Numbered from the stretch's first letter, positions 41,075 to 50,675 are shown. The stretch: 64,000 nucleotides of DNA from RPQJ01 sp963846315 (GCA_963846315.1 CAWJVM010000008.1:1-64000), one strand, 5' to 3'. A program made the numbers and translations. The notes: generated by a model not told the origin, from the letters alone.

Positions 41075-42154
41075 CTACGCAGTGGGGGTGCGGGGTGCGC
41101 CTGCCAGCACCAGTTCGTCGAGTTTCTCGATCGCGTCGTCGACCTCGATCAGGTCCATCACACCCGGCATCTCGATTTTCTCCGTCCACGGCAGGCTCTG
41201 CGCCGACCGGTTGAGGAAGCGAGTCGCGGCGCGGTCGTAGCGATCCACGCTCCAGCGGCGGCTGTAGTACGGGCCACTGCGTTCCGGATTGGTGGCGGCA
41301 TAGAGCCCGATCACCGGCGTGCCCACGGTCGTGGACATGTGCGCCGGCCCTGAATCCGGTGACACCAGCACCGTTGCCCGCTGCAGCGTCGCCAGGAACT
41401 CGAGCAATGTGTCGCGCCCGATCAGGTTGCGGCACGGCTGCTGCATTTCCTGCTCGATCCGCGCGCCATACTCGAGTTCCAGGGCGCTGCGGCCGCCGCA
41501 CAGCAGGACTTCCATGCCGTGTTGCTTGACCGCGTGATCGGCGAGCGCTGCGTAGCGAGCGGAGCTCCAGTTGCGCAACGCATGGCTCGAGCACGGACTC
41601 ATCACCAGCGTGGGCCTGGCCGGATCGGGGATTGCCTGGTTCGCGTAGGCCAGCGCAGACTCCGGCAGCGGGATATCCCAGCGCATCGAACGGGTGGTGA
41701 CGCCCAGCCGTTCGGCGAATCCGAAAAGACTGTCGAGCACGTGCTCGCGCGACCGCGCCTCGATCTTGGCGTTGGTGAACAGCCACTGGCCTTCACGCGC
41801 CCGGGCGCGGTCGAATCCCAGCCGGTGCCGTGCCGGCACCCGCATCGAAGCGAAGCTTGCACGCAGCGCCAGCTGCATGTGCAGCAAGGCGTCGAATCGC
41901 CGGCCGCGCAACTGCGCGCGCAGATCGCGATACCCCTGGGTGCCGGCCTTCTTGTCGAAGACGACGAATTCGATGTCCGGAATGTGGCCGAGCAGCTTGT
42001 GCTCGAGCTTGCCCAGGATCCACGTGATCTGCGTCGACGGCCACGTGTCCTGCAGCGTACGGACGACGGGCAGCACGTGACACACGTCTCCCAGCGCCGA
42101 CAGGCGCAGGATGCAGATCGACGACGGTGGTGTGGTGAACAGGGGCTGCTTCAT
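41075..42154 (-). CDS. Glycosyltransferase family 9 (LPS heptosyltransferase-like)
   Basis: 359-aa GT-B enzyme of the ADP-heptose:LPS heptosyltransferase family. The N-terminus ILRLSALGDVCHVLPVVRTL, the central MSPCSSHALRNWS segment and the nucleotide-sugar motif LVSPDSGPAHMSTTVGTPVIGLY are diagnostic. It is divergent from the Kdo kinase gene and close to waaA, consistent with inner-core LPS assembly; which heptose it transfers is not clear. The start at 42154 is taken because the more upstream ATG (42205) would overlap the divergent promoter. Confidence 0.87.
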   Translation of the reverse strand: MKQPLFTTPPSSICILRLSALGDVCHVLPVVRTLQDTWPSTQITWILGKLEHKLLGHIPDIEFVVFDKKAGTQGYRDLRAQLRGRRFDALLHMQLALRASFASMRVPARHRLGFDRARAREGQWLFTNAKIEARSREHVLDSLFGFAERLGVTTRSMRWDIPLPESALAYANQAIPDPARPTLVMSPCSSHALRNWSSARYAALADHAVKQHGMEVLLCGGRSALELEYGARIEQEMQQPCRNLIGRDTLLEFLATLQRATVLVSPDSGPAHMSTTVGTPVIGLYAATNPERSGPYYSRRWSVDRYDRAATRFLNRSAQSLPWTEKIEMPGVMDLIEVDDAIEKLDELVLAGAPRTPTA

Positions 42155-42207
42155 TTGCGGTTCGAAACGGTAGGCAGCGGCGTCGGGATCGTGAACAATC
42201 CGCACCG

Positions 42208-42945
42208 ATGAACGAAGCAGCCGCCGCCGGAGAGGAGGCGCTCGCGCGCGGAGCGGGCGGCGCGATGCTATACGATGCCTCCTGTCTCCACCATCCAGAC
42301 ACCTCCGTGTTCGATCCGTCGCACTGGCAGGCGCAGGGCGCGCTCGAGACGGCGCGCGGCGGGCGCGGCACGGTGGCCTTCGTGCGCGCGGGCCCGGACC
42401 AGCGCTGGGTGTTGCGTCACTATCGCCGCGGCGGGCTCATGGCCCAGCTCTCGGACGACCTCTACCTGTGGACCGGTGCCGACCGCACGCGCGCGTTCAG
42501 GGAGTGGCGCCTGCTGCGTCAGCTGCGCGCCTGGGCACTGCCAGTACCTGCACCCGTCGCGGCGCGGTACCAACGTGCCGGACTCGTCTACCGCGCCGAT
42601 CTGCTCACGGCCGAATTGCCGGTGCGCCGCACGGTGACCCAGGCATTGCAGCAGGCACCGTTGCCGGTCGAGGCATGGCACGCGATCGGTCGTTGCGTCG
42701 GCTCCCTTCACGCGCGTGGAGTGCAGCACGCCGATCTCAACGCGCACAACCTGCTCGTCGGCGCGAGCCAGGACATCTACGTGCTCGACTTCGATCGTGG
42801 CCGGATTCGCGCGCGCGGCGCGTGGGAACAGGCGGTACTCGCACGCTTGCAGCGTTCGTTGCTGAAGGTGACCGTGGACCTGCCGGGGGATCGTTTTACC
42901 GATGCGAACTGGCGCGCGCTCTTGGCCGGCGCCGGGACTGGCTGA
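42208..42945 (+). CDS. kdkA: 3-deoxy-D-manno-octulosonic acid (Kdo) kinase
   Basis: 245-aa protein-kinase-like enzyme that phosphorylates Kdo on lipid A. The KdkA start region DPSHWQAQGALETARGGRGT, the VLRHYRRGGLMAQLS ATP site, and the catalytic HADLNAHNLLV with IYVLDFDRGRIR are present. It is followed by waaA after 9 bp. Presence of KdkA suggests an inner core with a single phosphorylated Kdo, as in Haemophilus or Xanthomonas-type LPS (inference). Confidence 0.93.
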   Translation: MNEAAAAGEEALARGAGGAMLYDASCLHHPDTSVFDPSHWQAQGALETARGGRGTVAFVRAGPDQRWVLRHYRRGGLMAQLSDDLYLWTGADRTRAFREWRLLRQLRAWALPVPAPVAARYQRAGLVYRADLLTAELPVRRTVTQALQQAPLPVEAWHAIGRCVGSLHARGVQHADLNAHNLLVGASQDIYVLDFDRGRIRARGAWEQAVLARLQRSLLKVTVDLPGDRFTDANWRALLAGAGTG

Positions 42946-42954
42946 ATACCCGCC

Positions 42955-44226
42955 ATGCGACTGCTCTACGTCCTGCTGATCTATCTCATCGCGCCCCTCG
43001 TGATCGCTCACGAAGCGTGGAAAGCGCTGTTCAACCCGGAGTACCGCGGCCGACTCGGGCAACGGCTGGGTTTCGTGCAGCGTGCGGCGCGCCCCGGGTC
43101 CGTCTGGATTCATGCCGTGTCGGTGGGCGAGGTGCAGGCGGCGGCCGGACTCGTCAGCGAACTGCAACGCCGGTATCCGACGCTGCCGATCGTGCTCACG
43201 ACGGTCACGCCGACCGGCGCGCAGCGCGCGAGGTCGCTGTTCAGGGACCGCGTGCAGATCTGCTACCTGCCGTACGACTTGCCCGGTTCCGTCGGCCGTT
43301 TCCTCGACCGGATTTCGCCGCAGGCGGTGGTCATCCTCGAGACCGAGATCTGGCCCACCCTGTACCACCACCTCGGTCAGCGGCGGATTCCGCTGCTGCT
43401 CGGCAGCGCACGCGTTTCGACGCGGTCGGTCGATCGCTACCGGCGCATGGCGACGCTGTTCCGCGATACCTTGTCGCACGGCATCCTGATCGGTGCGCAG
43501 ACACCGGCCGACGCCGAGCGATTTCGCGCGATCGGCGCCGCGCCGGGCCGCGTGCAGGTGACCGGCAACATCAAGTACGACCTCGAAATTCCCGTCGCGA
43601 CGGTCGATGCCGGTCGTGCCCTGCGCCAGCAATGGGGAGCGGGGCGGCCGGTCTGGATCGCTGGCAGCACGCACGAGGGTGAAGAAGAAGCCGCGTTGGC
43701 AGCCCACGCGGCCGTGCGTGCCCGCCATCCCGATGCGCTGTTGTTGCTGGTGCCGCGTCACCCGCAGCGCTTCGATGCGGTGCGTGCGCTGCTGCGCAAG
43801 CGTGGCGTGCCGCATGCGCAGCGCAGTTCGGGCACGTTGCCGGCGCCGGGCGACGCGGTGTTCCTGATCGACACCCTCGGCGATCTGCAGATGTTCTACG
43901 CGGCTGCGGACATCGCGTTCGTCGCCGGCAGCCTGGTACCGATCGGCGGACACAGCCTGCTCGAGCCGGCGGTGCTCGGATTGCCGATGCTCTCGGGTCC
44001 GCACACGCACAATTCGCAGGACATTGCCGACCTGTTCGAGCAGGTCGGCGCGCTGCGCATCGTGCGCAGCCAGGAAGAACTGGGGTATCGCCTGATCGAG
44101 TGGATCAGCGATCCGGAGCGGGCGCGGGCCACGGGCGCCCTCGGCCGCGAGGCGGTGGCGGCCAACCGTGGAGCGGTCGACCGCCTGGTCGCGATGATCG
44201 AGCCGCTGCTCAGGGCTTCGGTCTGA
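42955..44226 (+). CDS. waaA: Kdo transferase
   Basis: 423-aa inner-membrane GT-B enzyme adding Kdo to lipid IVA. An N-terminal membrane helix (about 2-18) is followed by the catalytic-base segment IHAVSVGEVQAA (Glu of SVGE), ILETEIWP, and the CMP-Kdo site VAGSLVPIGGHSLLEP. It forms an operon with kdkA. Its 3' end overlaps the convergent tolC gene by 17 bp. Confidence 0.96.
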   Translation: MRLLYVLLIYLIAPLVIAHEAWKALFNPEYRGRLGQRLGFVQRAARPGSVWIHAVSVGEVQAAAGLVSELQRRYPTLPIVLTTVTPTGAQRARSLFRDRVQICYLPYDLPGSVGRFLDRISPQAVVILETEIWPTLYHHLGQRRIPLLLGSARVSTRSVDRYRRMATLFRDTLSHGILIGAQTPADAERFRAIGAAPGRVQVTGNIKYDLEIPVATVDAGRALRQQWGAGRPVWIAGSTHEGEEEAALAAHAAVRARHPDALLLLVPRHPQRFDAVRALLRKRGVPHAQRSSGTLPAPGDAVFLIDTLGDLQMFYAAADIAFVAGSLVPIGGHSLLEPAVLGLPMLSGPHTHNSQDIADLFEQVGALRIVRSQEELGYRLIEWISDPERARATGALGREAVAANRGAVDRLVAMIEPLLRASV

Positions 44227-45667
44227 CCACTGGCAGCGTGGTTGGCTGCGTCAGGAAGCCGTTGATCGCGTCGAGGTCGTCCTGCTTCAGGCCACCGGAG
44301 GCCGATTCGAGGCGCACGATGTTGATCAGGTAGTCGTAGCGGCTGCGCGCGTAGTCGCGCTGGGCTTCGAACAGGCGGCGACGCGCATCGAGCACGTCGA
44401 CCGTCGTGCGGGTGCCGACCTCGAAGCCGGCTTCCGTCGCCTCGAGCGCGGTCTGGCTCGACTTCACGGCCTGGCTCAGCGCCTGCACGCGAGCCTTTTC
44501 CGCGAGCACGCCGAGATACGCATCACGCGTCTCGCGTTCGGCCGAACGCATGGTGCCTTCGAGTTTCTCGCGCGCCGCACGGTGCAGGTGCACCTGCTCG
44601 CGCACGCGTGATTGCGTGCCGCCGCCACTGAAGATCGGGATATTCAAGCGCAGGCCGATCACGTCGCTGGTTTGGCTCGAATCGGCCGAGCCGCCCACAC
44701 GGTCGCCCGCGCCGAGGTCGCCCGAGGGGTCGAACGACTGGTTAGTCTGCGTGGCGTCGCGGTTGCTCTCGTTGTATTGCGCGAAGAGATCGACCGTCGG
44801 CAGGTGGCCGCCCTGCGCGATCTTGACGTTGGCACTCGCGACTTCCGAATTCAGGCGCGCGGCGATCACGGCGAGGTTGTTGGCGAGCGCAAGGTCGACC
44901 CACGCCTGCTCGTCTTGCGGGTCCGGCTTGTTCAGCGGCATCTGTTCTGCCGGCTTTACCAGCGCCTGGTAGTCCTTGTCCGTGAGTTCGCGCAGTACTT
45001 CCTGCGAGGTCGCGAGCGTGCGCTTGGCGGCGATGACACCCGCCGTCGCGCTGTCGTGCGCAGCGCGCGATTCCTGCACGTCCGTGACGGCGATCAAGCC
45101 GACTTCGAAACGCTTGTCGGCCTGCTCGAGTTGCCGGCTGAACGCCTCGAGCGTGGCCTGCGCAGCGCCCAGCGTGTCCTCGGCGGCCAGCACGTCGAAA
45201 TAGGCCTGCGCCACCCGCACCAGCAGGTCCTGTTGCGCGGCACGGTACGTTGCCTCAGCCACCGCCACCTGCGAATCGGCGCGCTTCAGTTCCTGCCACC
45301 GATCCCACCGGAACACGGTCTGGGTCAGTTCGGCGCGGTAGTCCCAATACTGGCTGACGTCGGTCGAGCTCTTGTTGCCGACCGTGACGATGTTGCCCGT
45401 GGCCTGGTTCACTTGCGGGAAGGTCGACTCGCCATCGGAATTGGCGGTGTAGACCTGGCCGTCGACGTTGACCTGCGGCAGTAACAGGGCACGCGCCTGC
45501 GGCTTGGCTTCGAGCGCGGCTGACCGCCGGGCCTCGGCTTCGCGTACCAGCGGATCGCTGCGGACCGCGTCCAGGTAGACCTCGATCAGGTTTTCGGCGC
45601 GGACCGGGGCCGTGCCCAGCAGGGCAGCAGCGACGCTGCAGGCGAGAAGGAAGGATTTGGACGTCAT
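44210..45667 (-). CDS. tolC: TolC-family outer membrane channel protein
   Basis: 485-aa outer-membrane exit duct for tripartite efflux pumps and type I secretion. A signal peptide ends at APVRA (about 24); two homologous helical/beta repeats follow (LIEVYLDAVRSDPLVREAEARR and a second starting near DLALANNLAVIAARLN), with the equatorial and beta-barrel segments typical of TolC. The C-terminal tail contains LDAINGFLTQP. The start at 45667 excludes a short upstream extension. Located between pcm and waaA, a conserved arrangement in xanthomonad-like bacteria. Confidence 0.92.
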   Translation of the reverse strand: MTSKSFLLACSVAAALLGTAPVRAENLIEVYLDAVRSDPLVREAEARRSAALEAKPQARALLLPQVNVDGQVYTANSDGESTFPQVNQATGNIVTVGNKSSTDVSQYWDYRAELTQTVFRWDRWQELKRADSQVAVAEATYRAAQQDLLVRVAQAYFDVLAAEDTLGAAQATLEAFSRQLEQADKRFEVGLIAVTDVQESRAAHDSATAGVIAAKRTLATSQEVLRELTDKDYQALVKPAEQMPLNKPDPQDEQAWVDLALANNLAVIAARLNSEVASANVKIAQGGHLPTVDLFAQYNESNRDATQTNQSFDPSGDLGAGDRVGGSADSSQTSDVIGLRLNIPIFSGGGTQSRVREQVHLHRAAREKLEGTMRSAERETRDAYLGVLAEKARVQALSQAVKSSQTALEATEAGFEVGTRTTVDVLDARRRLFEAQRDYARSRYDYLINIVRLESASGGLKQDDLDAINGFLTQPTTLPVVRPKP

Positions 45668-45767
45668 GAATGCACCGTGGCGGTCGGAACCGCGCAATTG
45701 GTCAACTAGTGTTCTACTAGACTATATCACCTGCGGCCCGGTTGCCTAGCCCCCAGGGCCCGCCGGT

Positions 45768-46421
45768 TCAAAAAGCGAACTTGGACGGCGCCGGCGCATG
45801 CACCAGGGCGAGCATTCCCGTCTCGAACAGGCTTTCGCGTGACCAGTCGGCTGCCCCGGTTCGAGTCACCCGGATGGCTTCGAGCATCGGGCCGTTACCC
45901 ACACAGGCGAACAGCCGGCCGCCGACCTTGAGTGCCCGCTCGAAGCGGGCATCGTAGACCGGCAGTGAGCCCGTCAAGGCGATGATGTCGTAGGCGTCAC
46001 GTTCGGCGAGCTGCATCGCGTCGGTCGTCTCGGCGACGACGTTGTGGGTGCCAGTGCGCGTAAACGAGGCCGTCGCGCCGGCGACGAAGTCCGGGAACAG
46101 GTCGATGGTGCGCACGCTGCGCGCGAGCTGCCCGATGCAGGCCGCGAAGAAGCCGGTGCCGGTGCCGACTTCCAGCGCATGCTCGTGCGGCTGGACTTCG
46201 AGTGCCTGCAGGATCCGGCCTTCGACTTTCGGTGGCAGCATGCATTGGCCGTGCGCCAGTGGCACGCTGGTATCGGCAAAGGCGAGCTCGCGATAGGCGG
46301 CCGGAACGTACTCTTCGCGCGGCACCTGCTGCAGGGCATCGAGCACCTTGAGGTCCAACACCTCCCAGGCGCGCACCTGCTGTTCGATCATCTGGCGGCG
46401 GGCGAATTGAACGTCGAACAT
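45768..46421 (-). CDS. pcm: Protein-L-isoaspartate O-methyltransferase family protein
   Basis: 217-aa SAM-dependent methyltransferase that repairs isoaspartyl residues, or a close homologue. It shows VPREEYVPAAYRELAFAD, the SAM-binding ALEVGTGTGFFAACIGQLA and VGGRLFACVGNGP. The start at 46421 gives the family N-terminus (MFDVQFARRQMIEQQVRAW). It lies upstream of tolC on the same strand, and the intergenic 45668-45767 with an AT-rich ACTATAT likely carries the tolC promoter. Confidence 0.9.
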   Translation of the reverse strand: MFDVQFARRQMIEQQVRAWEVLDLKVLDALQQVPREEYVPAAYRELAFADTSVPLAHGQCMLPPKVEGRILQALEVQPHEHALEVGTGTGFFAACIGQLARSVRTIDLFPDFVAGATASFTRTGTHNVVAETTDAMQLAERDAYDIIALTGSLPVYDARFERALKVGGRLFACVGNGPMLEAIRVTRTGAADWSRESLFETGMLALVHAPAPSKFAF

Positions 46422-46642
46422 GCGGGTGATTCCAGGGCGGGGAGAACGCGGATCCGGTGACACTGCCGGCGCGAAGGTTAAAGTCTGGGCACCGGCGCGA
46501 CAAGCCAAACTGCCGGTGGATTATGGTGAATCCGGAGGGTGCGCGCGATACGTTCCTATATGCTGCTGTCGCAAGCCTGGGGCATGCACGAAAACAACTA
46601 CAAAACCCTGCAGCAACGCGGTTGCCCGCGGTCTGCCAGGGC

Positions 46643-48955
46643 ATGGCCAGTCCGGAGAACGACACCGTGATGTTCGCGCTGATCCTGCTGGGTGCCGTAG
46701 CGGTCGGGTTGGCCGTGGCGCTGCTGCAGCGCGCGCGCGAAATCCGGCGCCTGCGCGAACTCGGCGAGCGCGTGCAGGCCGTGGTGGACAGTGGCGACCT
46801 GGCCGAGCGTCTCACGCCCCATGCGGGCGAGGGCAGCGCGGGCGAGATCGCGGGCGGCGTCGACCGCCTGATCGAGCGCTTGCAGGTCGAGAGCACGGCA
46901 CGCGAGGAACGCGAAAGCGTTTACCGACGGCTGCTCGACACGATGAGCGAAGCGATGCTGGTCGAGCGTGACGGCATCCAGCTCGCGAACGCGCGTTTCG
47001 CGGAACTCACGGGCGTCGCCAATCCGGGCAAACTGTTCGGCCGCCGCTTGGCCGATCTCGTCCACGCCGACTACGCCGAACTCGTCACCGAATACCTGCG
47101 TCGCCACGTGACCGGTCAGGCCGCGCCGGCGCGGCTCGAAGTGGAACTGCAGCCGGATGCGGCGGGCAGGACGCACCGGCTGGAACTCAGTTTTGCGCGC
47201 ACGATGCTGGATGGGAAGCCTGCGGTCATGGTCACCGGCGTCGAAATGGCGCCGCAGCCGCAGGCCGATAACAGCCCCTCGCGCAGTCATGGCAGCGCGT
47301 GGGAAGCGCTTGATTCACTCGCCGAAAGCGTGCTGACGACCGATGTCGACGGCCGCATCGTCTACATCAATTCGTCCGGCGAGCAGCTCATCGGTAAACC
47401 GGCCAGCGAGATCCTCGGTCGCACGCTCGGCGAGGTCATCGAACTGGTGGACGAGGGTGACCGCAAGGCGGCAAGCGATCCCGTGCGCCAGAGCCTCGCG
47501 ACCGGTACGCGGATCAGCCTCGGGCGCCGCGGCATGCTCGTTTCGGCCGCCAGCGACGGTGAGCGGTCGATCGAACTCACGGTGTCGCCCATGCGCGACG
47601 CCAGTGGCCGTGTCGACGGCGCGGTCATCGCGTTGCGTGACGTGAGCGACCTGCGCGGGCTGACGCGCACCATGACTTACCAGGCGAGCCATGACGCCCT
47701 CACGGGCCTGGTGAACCGCCGCGAATTCGAGCGTCGGCTCGAGGAAGCCCTGGAGGCGACGCCGGGTGGCGCGCGCCACGTGCTGTGCTACCTCGACCTC
47801 GACCGCTTCAAGGCCGTCAACGACGAATGCGGGCATGGCGCCGGAGACGGCATGCTGCGAGAGGTGGCTGCCCTGATCAAGGACGCGGTCCGAGATTCGG
47901 ATACCGTCGGCCGCCTCGGTGGGGACGAGTTCGGCATCCTGCTCGCGGGCTGCCCGCTCGAGAAAGCCCGGCAGATTGCCGACGACGTGGTGCGCGCGGT
48001 CAACGATCACCGCTTCGTCTGGAAGGCGAAGATTTTCAGCATCGGCGTGAGCGTGGGCCTGGTCGAAGTCTCGGCCGAGAGCACGTCCATCGAAGACCTG
48101 CTGCACGCGGCGGATTCTGCCTGCTACGTGGCCAAGAACCAGGGCGGCCACGTGCACGTCTATTCCGCGCGCGACGAGGCCGATGCCCGTCACCGCGGCG
48201 AGATCCTGTGGCTGCAGCTGCTGCAGTCGGCACTCAAGGACGACCGCTTCGAACTGCATGCGCAGCCGATCGTGCACGCCTCGCCGGACGTACAGTCAGG
48301 CGGTCCCGGCCTCGAGATCCTGTTGCGGCTCAAGGACGACAAGGGCACGCCGATTGCCCCGTCCGACTTCATGCGCGCGGCAGAGCGCTATCGCTTGATG
48401 CCGCACGTCGATCGCTGGGTCGTGCAGACCTCCCTCACGTTGCTGGCGCGCGGTGCCATCCGCCTGGCCGCCGACCGCAGTCTTTGCATCAATCTCTCTG
48501 GCCAGACGCTCGGCGACGGGGCGTTCCTCGAGTTCGTGGTCGATTGCCTCGATCGCACTGGCGTCGCGCCGAGCCGCATCTGCTTCGAGATCACCGAGAA
48601 CGCAGTCATCACCAACATCGAGCATGCGCGCCGCTTCATCGGGGTGCTGCATGGCATGGGGTGCCAGTTCGCGCTCGACGATTTCGGCCGCGGGATCAGC
48701 TCGTTCGCCAACCTGAAAAACCTGTCGCTCGATTACCTGAAGATCGACGGCTCGTTCATCCGCAACCTGGCCTCCGACAACGTCAACCAGGCGATGGTGA
48801 CGGCGATGATCAAGCTCGCGCGGTCGCTCAATTTCCAGGTCATCGCCGAGCACGTCGAGGATCTGAGCGCGCTCGACTCGGCGCGTCGCATGGGCGTCGA
48901 TTTCGTCCAGGGCTACCAGGTGGGTCGTCCGGCGCCGTTGCCGCTCGCAGGCTGA
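46643..48955 (+). CDS. PAS-GGDEF-EAL cyclic-di-GMP signalling protein
   Basis: 770-aa protein: one N-terminal membrane helix (about 9-27), a HAMP-like/coiled segment, two PAS domains (about 90-200 and 215-335), a GGDEF domain with intact GRLGGDEF and an RxxD inhibitory site (RDSD) five residues upstream, and an EAL domain with EIL in place of EAL but FEITENAVI, DDFGRG and KIDGSFI motifs intact. Both diguanylate cyclase and phosphodiesterase activity are possible, with product inhibition of the former. The start could also be 46670 (ATG behind GGAGAA); sequence upstream of 46643 is non-conserved. Confidence 0.93.
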   Translation: MASPENDTVMFALILLGAVAVGLAVALLQRAREIRRLRELGERVQAVVDSGDLAERLTPHAGEGSAGEIAGGVDRLIERLQVESTAREERESVYRRLLDTMSEAMLVERDGIQLANARFAELTGVANPGKLFGRRLADLVHADYAELVTEYLRRHVTGQAAPARLEVELQPDAAGRTHRLELSFARTMLDGKPAVMVTGVEMAPQPQADNSPSRSHGSAWEALDSLAESVLTTDVDGRIVYINSSGEQLIGKPASEILGRTLGEVIELVDEGDRKAASDPVRQSLATGTRISLGRRGMLVSAASDGERSIELTVSPMRDASGRVDGAVIALRDVSDLRGLTRTMTYQASHDALTGLVNRREFERRLEEALEATPGGARHVLCYLDLDRFKAVNDECGHGAGDGMLREVAALIKDAVRDSDTVGRLGGDEFGILLAGCPLEKARQIADDVVRAVNDHRFVWKAKIFSIGVSVGLVEVSAESTSIEDLLHAADSACYVAKNQGGHVHVYSARDEADARHRGEILWLQLLQSALKDDRFELHAQPIVHASPDVQSGGPGLEILLRLKDDKGTPIAPSDFMRAAERYRLMPHVDRWVVQTSLTLLARGAIRLAADRSLCINLSGQTLGDGAFLEFVVDCLDRTGVAPSRICFEITENAVITNIEHARRFIGVLHGMGCQFALDDFGRGISSFANLKNLSLDYLKIDGSFIRNLASDNVNQAMVTAMIKLARSLNFQVIAEHVEDLSALDSARRMGVDFVQGYQVGRPAPLPLAG

Positions 48956-48975
48956 CTTCCGGTATCCTGCGGCGC

Positions 48976-49782
48976 GTGATCACGATCGCCTCGCTCCGCG
49001 TCTATCCGGTCAAATCGTGCCGCGGTATCGCCGTCCAGCAGGCACGGTTGATGCCGCGCGGGCTGCAGTACGACCGCGAATGGATGGTGGTATCGCCCGA
49101 CGGTCGCTTCCTCACGCAACGTGAAGAGCCGCGCCTGGCCCTGGTCGGCACGGCGCTGGTGGAGAACCACCTCGAGCTCACTGCACCCGGCCTGCCGAAA
49201 CTGGCCGTGCCACTGCAGCGATCGGCCCATGGCCCGTCCGCCGAAGTCACCGTCTGGCGTGATCGCGTGCTGGCCAGCGATGAAGGTCATGCCGCCGCGA
49301 GCTGGTTCGGTGGGTACCTGCGCCGCGACGTGCGACTCGTGCGTTTCGACGATACCCGTGTGCGACCCACGGACCCCGCGTGGTCGCAGGGGCTCGCGGG
49401 CACCAGCGCGTTTGCCGACGGTTATCCGGTCCTGGTGCTTTCGCAGGCGTCGCTCGACGACCTGAATTCGCGGCTGCCGTCGCCGTTGCCGGTCGATCGC
49501 TTCCGGCCGAGCGTACTCCTCGACGGCTGTGAGCCCTACGCCGAGGACGCGATCCGCGCGCTCGAGGGCGAGCAGGTGCGGCTGCGACTCGTGAAACCCT
49601 GCACTCGCTGCATCATCACGACGACGGACCAGGCCACCGGCGTGACGCAGGGTGAAGAGCCGCTGCGCACCTTGAAGACGTATCGCTGGGATGACGCCCT
49701 GCGCGGCGTGACGTTCGGCCAGAACGCGATCGTCGAGCGGCCCGGGCTGCTCGAAGTGGGCGCGGTGCTGACGAGTGACTAG
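48976..49782 (+). CDS. MOSC-domain protein with N-terminal beta-barrel
   Basis: 268-aa protein of the YcbX/mARC group, which bind molybdenum cofactor and reduce N-hydroxylated compounds with an electron-transfer partner. The MOSC_N start ITIASLRVYPVKSCRGI, DREWMVV, and the MOSC cysteine segment KPCTRCIITTTDQATG (putative Mo ligand Cys) are present. It starts with GTG 20 bp after the GGDEF-EAL gene. No ferredoxin domain is attached, so an external reductase is needed. The stop codon lies inside a heptanucleotide array. Confidence 0.88.
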   Translation: MITIASLRVYPVKSCRGIAVQQARLMPRGLQYDREWMVVSPDGRFLTQREEPRLALVGTALVENHLELTAPGLPKLAVPLQRSAHGPSAEVTVWRDRVLASDEGHAAASWFGGYLRRDVRLVRFDDTRVRPTDPAWSQGLAGTSAFADGYPVLVLSQASLDDLNSRLPSPLPVDRFRPSVLLDGCEPYAEDAIRALEGEQVRLRLVKPCTRCIITTTDQATGVTQGEEPLRTLKTYRWDDALRGVTFGQNAIVERPGLLEVGAVLTSD

Positions 49783-49829
49783 TGACTAGTGATTAGTGAT
49801 TAGTGATTAGTGCTTAGTGACTCGTGACT
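49773..49829. repeat. Heptanucleotide array spanning two convergent stop codons
   Basis: Eight units of TAGTGAC/TAGTGAT type. On the plus strand the first units supply the TAG stop of the MOSC gene; on the minus strand the array encodes the last residues (VTSH) and TAA stop of the DUF2959 gene. Same unit as the array beside glnE, here without an inverted copy. Confidence 0.9.
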
Positions 49830-50473
49830 GCGCTGGCCTGCTCGAGATCGGCGATGAATCGGTTGGCTTCCGCGATGGCCTTGTTGATTTCGGTGACCAG
49901 CTGATTGACCTGTGCGTCGACTTGGGTCACCTCGCCCTTGAGTCCGGCGACAGCCCGTGCGTTGAGGTTGTGCTTGAGGAACAGCACTTGATCCCGCAGC
50001 GGCTGCAATGCCGGCTCGAGCTTGCTCTCGGCGCGCTTCATGGCACCAATCATCTGGTCGTAGCGTGCCTGAGTCTGCCGCAACTGCTGCTCGCTCCTGG
50101 CTCGCAGGTTCGGGTTCGAGTACTGGGCAAGCTCCGCGTTCCATTCCTTGAACAATGCAGCCGCCACGTCCTCGACGTCACGGATATGGCTTCGCACCGC
50201 GTTCGCTGCGTCTTCACTGTCGTCGAGCTTCGCCGCCAGCGACTTGTACTCGACCTCGAGTTCGCCGCCCGGCACGTTCACGACCTTGCGAAACTCGGTC
50301 AGCGCGTCGGTAATCTCCTCTTTGGCGGCTTCCTGCGTATCCCGCGCCGACTTGACCCGGCTGACGAGGATGTCCCGTTTCGCGTAACCCACCTTTTCGG
50401 CCGCGGCATAGTACGTTGACTGGCAGCCCGGCAGGATCAGCGCCGCCGCCAGCAACAGAAAAAGCTTCTTCAT
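49814..50473 (-). CDS. DUF2959 lipoprotein
   Basis: 219-aa probable lipoprotein. It starts MKKLFLLLAAALILPGCQS, with lipobox LPGC (Cys 17); GGAG lies eight bases upstream. The rest is long amphipathic helices rich in Glu/Ala/Arg (a coiled-coil-like architecture, STYYAAAEKVGYAKRDILV being the family start). Family function is unknown. Its C-terminus runs into a heptad DNA array. Confidence 0.85.
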   Translation of the reverse strand: MKKLFLLLAAALILPGCQSTYYAAAEKVGYAKRDILVSRVKSARDTQEAAKEEITDALTEFRKVVNVPGGELEVEYKSLAAKLDDSEDAANAVRSHIRDVEDVAAALFKEWNAELAQYSNPNLRARSEQQLRQTQARYDQMIGAMKRAESKLEPALQPLRDQVLFLKHNLNARAVAGLKGEVTQVDAQVNQLVTEINKAIAEANRFIADLEQASAVTSH

Positions 50474-50675
50474 GGGTGCGCTCCAGGCAAACGTGAGTCC
50501 AGCACAGCCTACGCAAAAGATCCTGCCGCTACATCGGCGGGTCATCGACAAGTGCGGGGCGCACCAGATAACCGCCGCGCCCCTTGGCTTCTCCACGGCT
50601 TTCGCCTACCGTTCGCAGCGCGGTCGGACGCATCCGGCTGCGCATCCATTAATTTACGAGGTTGAACGACCCCCG

